A stretch of 64,000 nucleotides of DNA from Salicibibacter cibarius (GCF_016495725.1 NZ_CP054705.1:3348001-3412000), one strand, 5' to 3'. Shown: positions 7,768-17,947, numbered from the stretch's first letter. Made by a program: numbers and translations. The notes: generated by a model not told the origin, from the letters alone.

Positions 7768-8696
7768 CAATCCGGGCTCCCTTCAGGCTCAAGCTCCACC
7801 GGTTCCTCGACCTCTTCAGTTTCCGCTTCTTCTTCCTCAAAGTCTTCAAGTGCGGGGCTGTTACGGTCAAGCACCATGACATGTTCGATATTGTGATAGT
7901 CAGCGGCCGGCTCCACAAAAGCATTTAACGTTAGGCCGTATTCGTCGGTCTCCACTCCTGTGACTTCTCCGATGGGAAGGTCGGCGGGAAACCCAAGTCC
8001 TCCCAGCCCCGAGGTTCTTACTTCCTGTCCCTCTTCGAGCTCGGTTTCTGCGTCAATTGTGCTAAGAATAAACGCATCTTCTTCCTCGTCCCAACCTTCG
8101 ATGAATCCATAGGCAGGATCTTCATCTTCGATGGCTACCATCGCGGAGATCCTATTCATGCGCTCTCCGTCGGATAACAATTGTACTTGGGAGGTAAACA
8201 TTCCGGTATGTTGAACACGGCCAATCAATCCACCTGCGGAAATCACCGCCATATCATTTTCCACCCCATGTTGGGAACCACGGTTAATCCCGATCGTTTC
8301 AGTCCAGCGGTCCGGCTGGCGTTCAATCACAAGGGCCGTCAAACTCGAATAATCGCCCAAGCTTTCCTCCATTTCCTGCGCTTCCTGCAAACTGGCATTT
8401 TCTTCCCGCAGCCCCTCAACTTCTGAAGACAGAAATGCATAATCATCCATCTGGGATTTCAATCGTTCATTTTCTTCATAAATATTTACGATATCAGAGA
8501 TATCATTAAAAATACCGCTGAAAAAGTTCGCCGGACGTTGAAAAGCAGATTGAACGACACCGACGGAATCATTAATAAATTGCTCGGGCCACGTCACTTC
8601 TTCTCGTTCATTCAACGTCAAACCGACTAAAATAACAAGGACAATAATACTGACCATAAGCAATATCAAACGTTTATTAGAAAAAAAATGGGGCAT
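7767..8696 (-). CDS. mreC: Rod shape-determining protein MreC
   Basis: MreC is a single-span extracellular scaffold that couples the MreB filament to wall synthases. The 309-residue protein has one N-terminal helix (RLILLMVSIIVLVILVGL), a coiled coil at about residues 60-100 (NIYEENERLKSQMDDYAFL region) and the beta-rich MreC fold. The C-terminal 35 residues are extremely acidic (runs of Glu), longer and more acidic than in B. subtilis, which fits a salt- or alkali-adapted host. AAGGTG lies six bases before the ATG at 8696; the GTG at 8705 is therefore not preferred. Confidence 0.94.
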   Translation of the reverse strand: MPHFFSNKRLILLMVSIIVLVILVGLTLNEREEVTWPEQFINDSVGVVQSAFQRPANFFSGIFNDISDIVNIYEENERLKSQMDDYAFLSSEVEGLREENASLQEAQEMEESLGDYSSLTALVIERQPDRWTETIGINRGSQHGVENDMAVISAGGLIGRVQHTGMFTSQVQLLSDGERMNRISAMVAIEDEDPAYGFIEGWDEEEDAFILSTIDAETELEEGQEVRTSGLGGLGFPADLPIGEVTGVETDEYGLTLNAFVEPAADYHNIEHVMVLDRNSPALEDFEEEEAETEEVEEPVELEPEGSPD

Positions 8697-8819
8697 GGAC
8701 GACACCTTCTAGATTGATCTTCTTGAACAATCTCCGTTATTCCGGAGGTCAGATTTCAGAGGCCAGAAGTCGGAAAAGGGCTTTTCAGGCTCTTCCAATT
8801 TCCGGATTCCGATGCTAGT

Positions 8820-8894
8820 GCCGGCATTGCCACAGGACAAAGTGGCCATTGCCGGCGTGCGTTAAAAGTCTCAGAGAGGGATGTCCCCCTCTGA
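8820..8894 (-). promoter_or_regulatory. Two strong hairpins in the mreB-mreC gap
   Basis: Arms 8871-8880 and 8885-8894 form a 10-bp stem (TCAGAGAGGG, one mismatch) right after the mreB stop, and arms 8820-8833 and 8842-8856 form a second stem (GCCGGCA and GTGG parts). Neither is followed by a clear T run on the minus strand, so they may protect the mreB message or reduce read-through to mreC rather than stop transcription fully. The remaining 8697-8819 carries no gene. Confidence 0.55.
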
Positions 8895-8906
8895 TGGAAG
8901 TTTTCG

Positions 8907-9944
8907 TCATTTACGGTTCGACCGTGCGGTGATTCCGGCGCGAGATCGAAACAGATGAAGATTCTCTAATGCTCTGCCTGTTCCCAACGCAACACAATCC
9001 AACGGATTCTCTGCAACAAGTACCGGCATATCCGTCTCCTCACCGAGCACTTTATCAAGGCCGTTTAAAAGAGAGCCGCCACCGGTCAGCACAATGCCCC
9101 GATCCATAATATCCGCGGCCAACTCCGGCGGTGTCCGTTCGAGCGTTACTTTTACAGTCTCCACAATGGTATTGACGGTATCGCTTATCGCGTGGGAAAT
9201 CTCATCCGATTGAATCGTTATCGTTTTTGGCAACCCGGTAACAAGATCTCGTCCACGAATATCCATACTGCTCACGTTTTCCAATTTGTCCGCTGATCCA
9301 ATTTCCATTTTTAAACTTTCACTCGTGCGTTCACCAATCATGAGATTGTATGTCTTTTTAATGTATTGAATAATTGCTTCATCCAACTCATCTCCGGCCA
9401 CACGGATCGACTGACTGGTCACAATTCCGCCAAGGGAGATAATCGCCACTTCCGTCGTACCGCCACCGATATCAACGACCATGCTCCCGGTCGGTTCCCA
9501 CACCGGAAGATCTGCCCCGATTGCGGAAGCAAACGGTTCTTCAATCGTGTACGCCTCGCGGGCACCTGCTTGTTTTGTCGCGTCTTCCACCGCTCTTTTT
9601 TCCACGGCAGTAATTCCCGAAGGCACACAAACCATGACATTCGGTTTACGTGTGAATATGGAGCGGCTTTTCTGTGCTTGGCGAATAAAATATTTCATCA
9701 TTGTCGCGGTCGTATCGAAGTCGGCAATCACGCCGTCTTTCATCGGCCGGGTTGCTACAATGTTTCCGGGGGTGCGTCCAATCATATTTTTCGCATCATC
9801 ACCGACAGCTTCAATCGTTTGTGAGTCCGAACGAATCGCAACGACGGAAGGCTCTCTTACAACAACCCCTTTTCCTTTTACGTAGACGAGCGTATTCGCC
9901 GTTCCTAAGTCAATCCCTAAATCCTTTGAAAAACCACCAAACAT
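8907..9944 (-). CDS. mreB: Rod shape-determining actin homologue MreB
   Basis: MreB forms membrane-bound filaments that orient lateral wall synthesis. Its 345 residues match the family. Actin-fold motifs are seen: phosphate 1 loop [18 protein letters not shown] near the N terminus, phosphate 2 loop [20 protein letters not shown], and the adenosine motif [21 protein letters not shown] precedes the ATG. It heads the mreBCD-minCD cluster and is separated from mreC by a 210-bp hairpin-rich gap. Confidence 0.97.
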   Translation of the reverse strand: MFGGFSKDLGIDLGTANTLVYVKGKGVVVREPSVVAIRSDSQTIEAVGDDAKNMIGRTPGNIVATRPMKDGVIADFDTTATMMKYFIRQAQKSRSIFTRKPNVMVCVPSGITAVEKRAVEDATKQAGAREAYTIEEPFASAIGADLPVWEPTGSMVVDIGGGTTEVAIISLGGIVTSQSIRVAGDELDEAIIQYIKKTYNLMIGERTSESLKMEIGSADKLENVSSMDIRGRDLVTGLPKTITIQSDEISHAISDTVNTIVETVKVTLERTPPELAADIMDRGIVLTGGGSLLNGLDKVLGEETDMPVLVAENPLDCVALGTGRALENLHLFRSRAGITARSNRK

Positions 9945-10326
9945 CTATGTATCTCCCTTCATTATTACCCTGCTTATTATTTTATCCCTGTTCATTATTG
10001 TCGCTTCATCAAAAAAAACGTTACACTTCTTCATTTTATTGAAAATGATGCTCCAAACACAACCCTAAAATCGTTGTGATTCCATCTAAAATTCCCCTAT
10101 ACATTATACGCAATATCTTCCGAAAAACATAGCATTTCACCAAGCTTTCATAAATTTCCTTAATTCGTCACACTCTCATCTATATTCCGGATGAAAAGAG
10201 TCGGGGATAACAACTGGGGAAACGAGCAATACGGGAACTTTTGGACCAATCACTGATTTCAATCATTTCTAAACGATTGCATCGCTTTTCCTACATGATC
10301 TTTCACAATCACGCGAGACAATATAA
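9945..10326. other. Gene-free stretch upstream of mreB
   Basis: Apart from the mreB ribosome site (GAAGGGAG) and AT-rich sequence that probably holds the mreB promoter, I see no gene, RNA or repeat here. No promoter hexamers stand out clearly enough to name. Confidence 0.4.
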
Positions 10327-10349
10327 AAGGCCACCTCCGGGGCAGCCTT
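10327..10349 (-). terminator. Terminator after the SEC-C micro-gene
   Basis: On the minus strand AAGGCTGCC and GGTGGCCTT pair over nine positions (two G-T pairs) around CCGGA and are followed by TTATAT. It lies 18 bp beyond the SEC-C stop codon. Confidence 0.55.
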
Positions 10350-10366
10350 CGTTGCTGTATCGTCGT

Positions 10367-10437
10367 CTATCCGCAACATTTTTTGTATTTCTTTCCGCTT
10401 CCGCAGGGACACGGCTCGATGCGTTCAATTTTTTCAC
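10367..10437 (-). pseudogene. SEC-C zinc-motif micro-gene, apparently out of frame with its start
   Basis: The minus strand encodes [20 protein letters not shown] and a stop: the SEC-C motif ([13 protein letters not shown]), a zinc-binding tail best known from SecA. Many Bacillaceae carry free-standing SEC-C peptides of about 22 residues. Here the only fitting start, a GTG at 10435-10437, is one base out of frame with the motif, with a run of six A in between; seven A would restore an [12 protein letters not shown] peptide. No ATG, GTG or TTG is in frame. A strong promoter lies upstream and a terminator downstream, so the locus is still a complete transcription unit. It may be a recent frameshift, slippage on the A run, or an assembly error. 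Confidence 0.5.
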
Positions 10438-10488
10438 TTTTTAGCCGGGTTCTTCTTTTGGTGCAGCATTGCTTTTTGCTATTTCTGT

Positions 10489-10517
10489 ATTATAGCATTT
10501 TACTCTTTTGTGTGTAA
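10489..10517 (-). promoter_or_regulatory. SigA-type promoter of the SEC-C micro-gene
   Basis: On the minus strand TTACAC (10512-10517) and a perfect TATAAT (10489-10494) are separated by 17 bp. Transcription would start near 10482, about 45 nt before the SEC-C coding stretch. Confidence 0.65.
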
Positions 10518-10549
10518 GTGATCTGTTTGTAATTATCCATTTTATTCCA

Positions 10550-10578
10550 AAAATAGACCAGTGCCATATGCACTGGTC
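10550..10578 (-). terminator. radC terminator
   Basis: A perfect 9-bp stem (GACCAGTGC at 10556-10564, GCACTGGTC at 10570-10578) is followed on the minus strand by TATTTTTGG, just after the radC stop. Confidence 0.8.
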
Positions 10579-10589
10579 AACTGCCTATA

Positions 10590-11282
10590 CTAAGGAATAA
10601 TCCCATGTTCACGTAAGCTAGTATAACGTCGGTCGCCAATGATAATATGATCCAACACTTCAACACCAAGGACTTTGCCGCATTCAACGAGACGCTTCGT
10701 GACTTCACGGTCTTCCTTGCTCGGGGACGGATCACCGGAAGGATGATTATGCAAACAAACGATGGAAGCCGCCGACCGCCGCAGCGCTTCTTTGAATACT
10801 TCCCGTGGATGGACTATCGAAGCATTTAGGCTACCTATAAACAGTGTTTTTTTGTGCAACACCTGATTTTTCGTATTTAGATAAATGGCCACAAAGTGTT
10901 CTTGGGTGAGAAAACGCATTTCTTCCATGACGTAATCGGTGACGTCTTCGGGGGTTTTGATAGAATACCTTTCTCCTTGGTGCGTGGTGTGGATGCGTTT
11001 TCCAAGTTCCAGCGCTGCAAGCAATTCGATCGCCTTCACTTGCCCGATGCCTTTTATCGCCTGCAATTCTTCGAGACTGGCTTCTTTTAGCATCATGATG
11101 CCATCGAATGCGGAAAGAAGACGGTGCGCCAACTGCAAGACGGTTTCACTCGTCGTTCCCGTTCGTAACAAAATAGCGAGAAGTTCCTGATTGGAAAGGT
11201 GATCGGCCCCTTCTTGAACGAGCCGTTCACGGGGCATTTCTTGGAGCGGAAGGGTGGGTTTTGTCGCGGAGGATTGTGTCAA
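10590..11282 (-). CDS. radC: RadC-family JAB/MPN domain protein
   Basis: A 230-residue protein with an N-terminal UPF0758/helix-hairpin-helix part (about 20-95, with IKGIGQVKAIELLAA) and a C-terminal JAB1/MPN-like metalloprotease fold whose zinc motif HNHPSGDPSPSKED lies at 178-191. The name is historic; a DNA-repair role is not supported and the true substrate is unknown. The start is TTG at 11282 with GAGGTG at good spacing. It lies between maf and mreB as in B. subtilis (ysxA). Confidence 0.93.
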   Translation of the reverse strand: MTQSSATKPTLPLQEMPRERLVQEGADHLSNQELLAILLRTGTTSETVLQLAHRLLSAFDGIMMLKEASLEELQAIKGIGQVKAIELLAALELGKRIHTTHQGERYSIKTPEDVTDYVMEEMRFLTQEHFVAIYLNTKNQVLHKKTLFIGSLNASIVHPREVFKEALRRSAASIVCLHNHPSGDPSPSKEDREVTKRLVECGKVLGVEVLDHIIIGDRRYTSLREHGIIP

Positions 11283-11389
11283 TTCTTCACCTCATTCATG
11301 ATTTTTCCATTGGAAATAAAACGAAACTTCCATCAAAACAAACAGTTTATCAGCCATTTTCAACTTTACTGCTTTTGGCTCCTCCAAAA

Positions 11390-11965
11390 TCACGAGCGCT
11401 CGCCACCAGGATAAATTTGAAAATCTCTCAGGACGCGAACTACTTTCGCAATAGGCAAACCGACGACATTATAATAATCACCGGCAAATCTTTCGACCAA
11501 GCGAGCGCCTTTGCCTTGGATGCCGTAGGCGCCGGCTTTATCCATCGGTTCGCCTGTTTCAACATACGCTTGGATACACTGCTCGCTTAAGTGATGAAAA
11601 TAAACGTTCGTCTTTTCCGTCCATGCACGTGTTTTTGTTCCCTGTTTTATGCAAACACCGGTATACACCTCGTGTTTCTTTCCGGACAAATGGGTAAGCA
11701 TACGGACAGCATCGCTTTCATCCATCGGTTTCCCGAGCAAACCGCCATCGATGGCCACGATCGTATCCGCCGCGAGGATGACAGCATCCGGATAGCGATT
11801 GTATACGTCAGCAGCTTTAGCCGTTGCCAATTGAACGGCATTATCCGCAGGCGTTTGTTCATCATTGATTTTTTCTTCTATATTACTGATCGCGACGGTA
11901 TATGCATAGCCGCTCTCGTTTAATAATTGCTGTCGGCGCGATGAAGCAGACGCTAGAATCAACAT
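11390..11965 (-). CDS. maf: Maf nucleotide pyrophosphatase
   Basis: Maf proteins hydrolyse non-canonical or modified nucleoside triphosphates (dTTP/UTP type) to monophosphates and are linked to septum inhibition in Bacillus. The 191-residue protein starts MLILASASSRRQQLL, with the substrate loop SxSxRR, and has the catalytic AADTIVAIDG segment, with GKPMDESDAVRML and GDYYNVVGLPI further on. Length matches the family. It lies between spoIIB and radC, the standard position. Confidence 0.95.
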   Translation of the reverse strand: MLILASASSRRQQLLNESGYAYTVAISNIEEKINDEQTPADNAVQLATAKAADVYNRYPDAVILAADTIVAIDGGLLGKPMDESDAVRMLTHLSGKKHEVYTGVCIKQGTKTRAWTEKTNVYFHHLSEQCIQAYVETGEPMDKAGAYGIQGKGARLVERFAGDYYNVVGLPIAKVVRVLRDFQIYPGGERS

Positions 11966-11985
11966 CGTTTAAAAACTCCGTTCTT

Positions 11986-13044
11986 CTAGTAACTATTCAC
12001 CCAGTTTTCGAAAGCTAACGTTGCTTCCATCCAGGCTTCGTGTTCCTCGACGTTTCCTTCCTCGTGCAAAGCTTGGATCGTTTCTGAAAAACGCTCGTCT
12101 CCTTCTAGTAAATCCATATCGATCGCCGCGAGCGCGCGTTCCGCTTCTTCCCGATCTCCACTCGGGCTAGTCGCATCTAACCCGGTTAATAAAGCTTCTC
12201 CTACATCACTTGCCAGTTGTTCTGTCTCTTCATCCATTCCTTCTGCTGCGATCGGAACCGATAATGTCTTCACATAGCCTTCTAACCCTTCTTCGTTTAT
12301 TTCCGGGATCATCTCGTCTTCTGCTTCGCCCCGGGCAGTCATTCCAACATACAAATAAATCATCTCTTCGTTTTCATCCTCATGCAAGAGCGCCGGAAAA
12401 TCTGCTTCGGAAAATACCTCTTGCATTTCCTGTCCGGCTTCATTCGTGGAAAATGCCCCTGCCTGTACAATATCCAACTGCATTTCTTCCATACCCTCTT
12501 CTTCGTCAACAGCAATGGAGCCGGATTGAGCGTCAGAAGTACTGCCCGCTGTGCCGGCATCGGGAGTCAGCGAAAAATTTGTCGCTAGTTGGAGCAAAGG
12601 GAGACCAAACATTAACCCAAGAATTAAGGCCGCGGCGATGGTTACGGGCATTTTAAGATGCTTGAATGAACCCCCTTTTTTTGATCGGGGAACTTCCGGC
12701 TTCTTTTTTTTCCGATGAAGGGGCAACCCGGGACTGTCTGTTAACGGTTGACGGTCCCGCTCTGCCCATTCTCTCCGTTTTTCGCTAAGATCGGCTACTT
12801 CACGTTGCCCCCTCCCTACGGTATAGTTTTCCTTGATGCCGCTTCCAAATTCTCCGCCGGAAGAGGTGGCCCCGATATCTTTTTGCTTCGTCACTGTTTG
12901 CCTCGGTTCTTTTGGTTCCTTAACGGTCTGCGCTTTCTCGGTGCCGTGTTTGTTCTCATCCTCCCGACCTTCATGATTCTCTTCGTTATTCGTTACTTCC
13001 CGGCCGTTTATCTTAAAGGTTATTTTGCGGTGGCCTTGTCCCAT
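11986..13044 (-). CDS. spoIIB: Stage II sporulation protein SpoIIB (SPOR domain)
   Basis: SpoIIB acts at the sporulation septum, helping septal wall thinning and engulfment. The 352-residue protein has a charged cytoplasmic N-terminal half, one membrane helix (MPVTIAAALILGLMFGLPLL, around residue 135) and an outer part containing a SPOR-like segment (VQAGAFSTNEAGQEMQEVFS). I chose ATG at 13044 (MGQGHRKITFKINGRE) with GAGGAGG just upstream; the open frame continues 98 codons further but that part has no ribosome site and is not protein-like. The identity rests on position between comC and maf plus architecture, since SpoIIB diverges fast. The extracellular part is very acidic. Confidence 0.85.
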   Translation of the reverse strand: MGQGHRKITFKINGREVTNNEENHEGREDENKHGTEKAQTVKEPKEPRQTVTKQKDIGATSSGGEFGSGIKENYTVGRGQREVADLSEKRREWAERDRQPLTDSPGLPLHRKKKKPEVPRSKKGGSFKHLKMPVTIAAALILGLMFGLPLLQLATNFSLTPDAGTAGSTSDAQSGSIAVDEEEGMEEMQLDIVQAGAFSTNEAGQEMQEVFSEADFPALLHEDENEEMIYLYVGMTARGEAEDEMIPEINEEGLEGYVKTLSVPIAAEGMDEETEQLASDVGEALLTGLDATSPSGDREEAERALAAIDMDLLEGDERFSETIQALHEEGNVEEHEAWMEATLAFENWVNSY

Positions 13045-13154
13045 TTCAGCCTCCTCACCATCCGTCTTCTGATGACTCACCTTATCACAGATGCAATCAG
13101 AAGGATGATGAGTTTTGTCAATAAGCATTTGCGACTGTCCGACAAAATAACGAT

Positions 13155-13907
13155 TTAATGCATTGGATACAAACTCCAAACCGAATCTCCGAATAATAGA
13201 ACGGTCACCGCCGCTAACGCAATGCTCGGAGCAAACGGGAAGGGTTGGCCTGTTTGCAAACGACCGATTGCAAATGCCACCAAACCGATCAATGTGCCGA
13301 AAAGTGTCGAGAGAAAAAACACGAGCAACAAATCCCAAAAACCGAACGCGAGACCGAGCACAGCAAAAAATTTAACGTCTCCGCCACCGATTCCTCCCCC
13401 GCTTAAGCGTAAAATGAAATACAGGATGACAAAGATGATTGCTGCGGCCAAAAACGGACTCCACCAAGGTTCATGGGGATCGATGAAAAGACGGATCACA
13501 ACGAACAGCGAGGCAAAAAAGAGAAGAATAACGTTTGGAATTCGCATATAACGTAGATCGGTGATGGTAACGATGATAACGAGAGAAAGGACGAGGAACG
13601 CGACGAGCATTTCAGTCGAAAAGGGGTAATAGCGAACGTAAACAAGAACGAAGAGAAAAGCAGTGGAAATCTCCGCAATGAAATATTGCGAAGGGATAAG
13701 CGCGGAACAATAGCGGCAGCGGCCCAACGTAGATAGGAAGGAAAAAACGGGAAAAAGATCACGTGCCTGCAATGTCGATTGACAATTGGGGCATACGGAT
13801 CGGCTCCAAGCGATCGGCTTCCCCACCGGCACGCGTACACCGACAACTTGGAAAAATGATCCGAACACAAGCCCCAGTATCAAAATAACAACCACTTCAG
13901 GAAGCAA
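13155..13907 (-). CDS. comC: Prepilin peptidase ComC
   Basis: ComC cleaves and N-methylates type IV pilin-like pseudopilins of the competence DNA-uptake machine. The 250-residue membrane protein shows the zinc-binding CPNC (39-42) and CRYC (64-67) pairs of the methylation domain and the two aspartates of GxGD peptidases: Asp117 in TDLRYMRIPN and Asp177 in GGGDVKF. About eight hydrophobic helices. It lies between folC and spoIIB as in B. subtilis, suggesting this strain retains the comG-type uptake system. Confidence 0.95.
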   Translation of the reverse strand: MLPEVVVILILGLVFGSFFQVVGVRVPVGKPIAWSRSVCPNCQSTLQARDLFPVFSFLSTLGRCRYCSALIPSQYFIAEISTAFLFVLVYVRYYPFSTEMLVAFLVLSLVIIVTITDLRYMRIPNVILLFFASLFVVIRLFIDPHEPWWSPFLAAAIIFVILYFILRLSGGGIGGGDVKFFAVLGLAFGFWDLLLVFFLSTLFGTLIGLVAFAIGRLQTGQPFPFAPSIALAAVTVLLFGDSVWSLYPMH

Positions 13908-13974
13908 AAGGAACCTCTTTTCTTAAACCCCGATATAACCAACCACTCTACTTATCACTATTCGCCGTTCCCTT

Positions 13975-15270
13975 TCATTTTCCTGCATTTTTTTCATAAA
14001 AATTTTGCCGCACGTCCGAGATAAAGTATAAAGAGCCGGCAAACACAATGATATCATTCGCTTTCGCACGTTTGATCAGTTCATTGTACCCTTTTTCCCA
14101 ATCGTCAAAGACTTCCGTATCCGGCGAAACGTGCCTAGGGTCTGCTGCTCTTGGATGAGAAAATGTCGTTGTGATAAAGCTTGCAGGAGCCAAAGAGAGC
14201 AAAGGAGCAAACAACGTTGACGGATCTTTTTCTTTAGTGAAAGCTGTTAAAATATGAAGCGTTCGGTCTGGATATACCTCTGCAAGATAACGTGCCAAAT
14301 GTTCGATGCCTTCCGGATTATGCGCGCCATCCATGAGCACGAGCGGGGACGCTTGTACTTTTTCAAGTCGCCCCGGCCAAAAAGCTTTTGCCAACCCTTC
14401 CGCAAGCAATTGTTCATCAATCGGAAAGGAACGGTAGACGCGCAGATAATCGGCGATCATGACAGCAAGGGCGCCATTTTTCAGCTGATGCTCCCCTCGC
14501 AGGAACACACGCAGATTCTGATAGCAATGAAACGGCGTGCGTACGGAAAATGTCCCTCCATCTTCATCCATGGATCCATCGATCAGTTCAAAATGCTCTC
14601 GGAGCGCGTAATACGGCGCGCGCATCTCCACAGCTCGCGCGCGGATGATCGTTGACGCTTCCGGATCCTGACAAGCAGTGATCATCGGGACGGCAGGTTT
14701 GATAATCCCTGCTTTTTCTTTGGCGATATCGGTGATTTCCGAACCAAGAATATGCATATGGTCTTTCCCGACGTTCGTGATCGCGCTTAGCATTGGTTGA
14801 ATGACATTCGTCGAATCCAAACGCCCGCCAAGCCCCACTTCCCATAAGACGATATCGGGAACGGCAATTTTGGCAAAATACCAGTTCGCAATCACGGTTA
14901 ATATTTCGAACTCTGTCGGGGGTCCCCACTCCGTATTTTCAAGAGCAACCGCGTGGGGTCGAACGGCACGTGCCGCTGAAATAAAATCTTCTCGCGGGAT
15001 GGGGGTGCCGTTAACGCTGATGCGCTCTTCAAATTGAATGATGTAGGGGGACGTAAACGTTCCTACCGTTAGCCCCGATGCTTGTAAAATCGATTGTACA
15101 TACGTGAGCGTTGACCCTTTTCCATTCGTTCCGCCGATATGGACCGACAGGAGACGGCGCTCGGGATGGTCGAGTGCCGCCAATAAGTGTTCGACACGCT
15201 CGAGCCCCGGCTTTATCCCGAATGGACGATGGCTTTTTAACCACGTCAGCACTTCATCAAATGTGTCCAT
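13975..15270 (-). CDS. folC: Folylpolyglutamate / dihydrofolate synthase
   Basis: FolC adds glutamate to dihydropteroate and to folates, retaining them in the cell and making the forms used by one-carbon enzymes. The 431-residue protein has the Mur-ligase P-loop GGTNGKGST at 46-54, the TSPYIIQFEERISVNG omega-loop region, and the C-terminal ligase domain with MDGAHNPEG. It lies 13 bp downstream of valS and is probably cotranscribed with it under the valine T-box. Confidence 0.96.
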   Translation of the reverse strand: MDTFDEVLTWLKSHRPFGIKPGLERVEHLLAALDHPERRLLSVHIGGTNGKGSTLTYVQSILQASGLTVGTFTSPYIIQFEERISVNGTPIPREDFISAARAVRPHAVALENTEWGPPTEFEILTVIANWYFAKIAVPDIVLWEVGLGGRLDSTNVIQPMLSAITNVGKDHMHILGSEITDIAKEKAGIIKPAVPMITACQDPEASTIIRARAVEMRAPYYALREHFELIDGSMDEDGGTFSVRTPFHCYQNLRVFLRGEHQLKNGALAVMIADYLRVYRSFPIDEQLLAEGLAKAFWPGRLEKVQASPLVLMDGAHNPEGIEHLARYLAEVYPDRTLHILTAFTKEKDPSTLFAPLLSLAPASFITTTFSHPRAADPRHVSPDTEVFDDWEKGYNELIKRAKANDIIVFAGSLYFISDVRQNFYEKNAGK

Positions 15271-15283
15271 CCATGCTTGCTCC

Positions 15284-17926
15284 TTATTTGTTTTTCGCTA
15301 ACTCATTCATTTGTTCCAAAATCGTTTTGCGTTTCTCAACATAATCCGCGTGCTTTGCGCGTTCCTTTTCTACAACGTCGGCTGGGGCATTCGTTACAAA
15401 ACCTTCGTTGGCAAGTTTTTGATCCAAACGCTCGACTTCTTTATCCATTTTTTCTTTTTCTGTTTGCAGCCGTTCCAGTTCCGCGTTGATATCGACGAGC
15501 CCGGCTTGCGGAATATAGAGTTCCACGCCGCTTAACACATGGGAAATTGCCTGATCCGGCACTTCGAGGTCCATGCTGATTTCCAGCGTTTCCGGGTTAC
15601 AAAAATTTTCTAGATACGGTTGCCCGCGCAACAATCGTTCTTTTGCATCCTCAGAGGTCGGTTTTAAATGGAGCGGGATTTCTTTTCGTGGCGGAACGTC
15701 CATTTCCGCCTTGGTGTTGCGAACCGTGCGAATGACCGTTTGATACAATTCCATATCCGTCAGCGCTTCTTCATCGATCCATTGTTCATTTGCCTTCGGC
15801 CACGCTGCGCGTGTTATCGTCTCTCCATCGTGCGGAAGGTGCTGCCAAATTTCTTCGGTTAAGAAGGGCATGAATGGATGCAAGAGGCGCAATGTTTCAT
15901 CAAGCACATGAGCGAGCACCGAGCGTGCCGTCTGTTTTTCTTTTTCATTTTCTCCGTAAAGGGGGAGTTTGGCCATTTCAATATACCAATCGCAAACATC
16001 ATCCCAAATGAAGTTGTAGAGCGCCCTTCCGGCCTCACCGAATTCGTAGCGATCCATCATTTGGGTCACGTGAGAGATGGTCTGTTGCAATTTCGTGAGA
16101 ATCCAACGGTCGGCCGTTGCCGTCACTTCACCCAAGTCAATATCCTTATGAGCCATTCCTTCCATATTCAGGAGCGCAAACCTAGAGGCGTTCCAGATCT
16201 TATTGCCGAAATTCCAGTTTGCCGTCACCTTATCCCATTGAAACGTTAAATCGTTCCCCGGGGATGTACCTGTTGCCAATGTGAAGCGCAACGCGTCTGC
16301 CCCATATTGTTCCACAACATCCATCGGGTCTACCCCGTTGCCGAGGGATTTGCTCATTTTCCGTCCTTCTGAGTCACGCACAAGCCCATGGATTAGCACA
16401 TCTTGAAACGGACGCTCGCCCGTAAACTCCAAACCTTGAAAAATCATGCGGGAGACCCAGAAAAAGATAATGTCATAGCCGGTCACAAGCACATTGGTCG
16501 GATAAAAATGTTGAAAATCTTCCGCCTCTGTCTCCGGCCAGCCCATCGTAGAAAACGGCCATAACGCTGAGCTGAACCACGTGTCGAGCACATCTTCATC
16601 TTGCTCCCAGTTTTCGCTGTCGGCGGGCGCTTCTTTTCCGACATGCATCTCTCCAGTTTCCTTATGGTACCAAGCCGGAATGCGGTGTCCCCACCATAGC
16701 TGCCTGGAAATGCACCAATCGCGAATATTTTCAAGCCATTGCAAATACGTATTTTCAAAGCGAGGTGGGACGAAACGGACTTTTTCATTTTGGTTTTGCA
16801 GATCAATCGCCGCTTGTGCCAACGGTTTCATGTCCACGAACCATTGGGTGGAGAGATACGGTTCGACGACTGCCCCTGAACGTTCGGAATGGCCAACAGC
16901 GTGCATGTGCGTCTCGACATGAAACATCGTGTCCGCCGCTTGTAAATCCCGGACGATCGTTTTGCGACACTCAAATCGGTCAAGCCCCTGGTAATCGCCG
17001 GCGTTTTCATTCATAACACCCGCTTCATCCATCACCAATACGCTCGGAAGATCATGACGCTCGCCCATCTCAAAGTCATTTGGGTCATGGGCAGGTGTTA
17101 TTTTCACCGCTCCCGAACCAAATTCCCGGTCTACGTAGTCATCAGCGACAATCGGGATTTCCCTTTCAACGATCGGTAAAATAACCGTTTCCCCGATAAG
17201 CGATTGATAGCGTTCATCATCCGGATGCACCGCGACTGCCGTATCTCCGAGCATCGTCTCCGGACGGGTTGTCGCCACTTCAATATGGCCTTCGCCGTTT
17301 TTCAATGGGTACTTCATGTGATACATTGCGCCTTCGACCTCTTTATATTCCACTTCAATATCGGAAAGTGCCGTTTGGGCCGTTGGGTCCCAGTTGATAA
17401 TATACTTGCCGCGGTAGATGAGGCCTTTTTCATAAAGGCGAACAAAAACCTCCCGCACCGCATTGGAAAGATCGTTTTCCAGCGTGAATCGCTCTCGCGT
17501 ATAATCAAGGGACAGTCCGAGCGTTGCCCACTGTTCACGAATAAAATTAGCATACTCTTCTTTCCAATCCCAGCTGACGTCAAGAAATTTCTCACGTCCG
17601 AGATCATGGCGGTTTTGTCCTTTGTCTCTCAGTCGGGCCTCCACCTTTGCTTGGGTGGCAATGCCGGCGTGATCCATCCCCGGCAGCCAAAGCATATCAC
17701 GGCCTTCCATCCGTTTTTGGCGCGCAATAATATCCTGAAGCGTCACATCCCACGCATGCCCGAGATGAAGACGGCCGGTCACATTCGGAGGGGGGATCAC
17801 AATCGAAAAAGGTTCTCCTTTGCGCTCTCCCACTGTCGTCGCTTCAAAATAACCATTATTTACCCAGAACGGATACCATTTCGTTTCCGTCCGTTTTGGA
17901 TCATACTTCTTTTCCATTTCAACCAT
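15284..17926 (-). CDS. valS: Valyl-tRNA synthetase
   Basis: ValRS charges tRNA-Val and edits mischarged threonine. The 880-residue protein has the class I HIGH motif as HLGH at 54-57 ([12 protein letters not shown]), the editing domain ([16 protein letters not shown]), KMSKS near residue 530 ([14 protein letters not shown]), the anticodon-binding domain and a C-terminal coiled coil ([19 protein letters not shown]). AAGGAGG lies eight bases before the ATG at 17926. Expression is controlled by the valine T-box leader at about 18040-18345. A dispersed two-hairpin repeat lies between the T-box terminator and the gene. Confidence 0.97.
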   Translation of the reverse strand: MVEMEKKYDPKRTETKWYPFWVNNGYFEATTVGERKGEPFSIVIPPPNVTGRLHLGHAWDVTLQDIIARQKRMEGRDMLWLPGMDHAGIATQAKVEARLRDKGQNRHDLGREKFLDVSWDWKEEYANFIREQWATLGLSLDYTRERFTLENDLSNAVREVFVRLYEKGLIYRGKYIINWDPTAQTALSDIEVEYKEVEGAMYHMKYPLKNGEGHIEVATTRPETMLGDTAVAVHPDDERYQSLIGETVILPIVEREIPIVADDYVDREFGSGAVKITPAHDPNDFEMGERHDLPSVLVMDEAGVMNENAGDYQGLDRFECRKTIVRDLQAADTMFHVETHMHAVGHSERSGAVVEPYLSTQWFVDMKPLAQAAIDLQNQNEKVRFVPPRFENTYLQWLENIRDWCISRQLWWGHRIPAWYHKETGEMHVGKEAPADSENWEQDEDVLDTWFSSALWPFSTMGWPETEAEDFQHFYPTNVLVTGYDIIFFWVSRMIFQGLEFTGERPFQDVLIHGLVRDSEGRKMSKSLGNGVDPMDVVEQYGADALRFTLATGTSPGNDLTFQWDKVTANWNFGNKIWNASRFALLNMEGMAHKDIDLGEVTATADRWILTKLQQTISHVTQMMDRYEFGEAGRALYNFIWDDVCDWYIEMAKLPLYGENEKEKQTARSVLAHVLDETLRLLHPFMPFLTEEIWQHLPHDGETITRAAWPKANEQWIDEEALTDMELYQTVIRTVRNTKAEMDVPPRKEIPLHLKPTSEDAKERLLRGQPYLENFCNPETLEISMDLEVPDQAISHVLSGVELYIPQAGLVDINAELERLQTEKEKMDKEVERLDQKLANEGFVTNAPADVVEKERAKHADYVEKRKTILEQMNELAKNK

Positions 17927-17947
17927 TATTAAAGCCTCCTTAGATTA

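Noticed and set aside
13045-13338. N-terminal extension of SpoIIB by 98 residues
   Set aside because: The open frame runs back into the comC gene region without a ribosome site; GAGGAGG marks the ATG at 13044.
17204-17932. Plus-strand open frame of 242 codons opposite valS
   Set aside because: Antisense shadow of a certain gene; composition unlike a real protein and no ribosome site.
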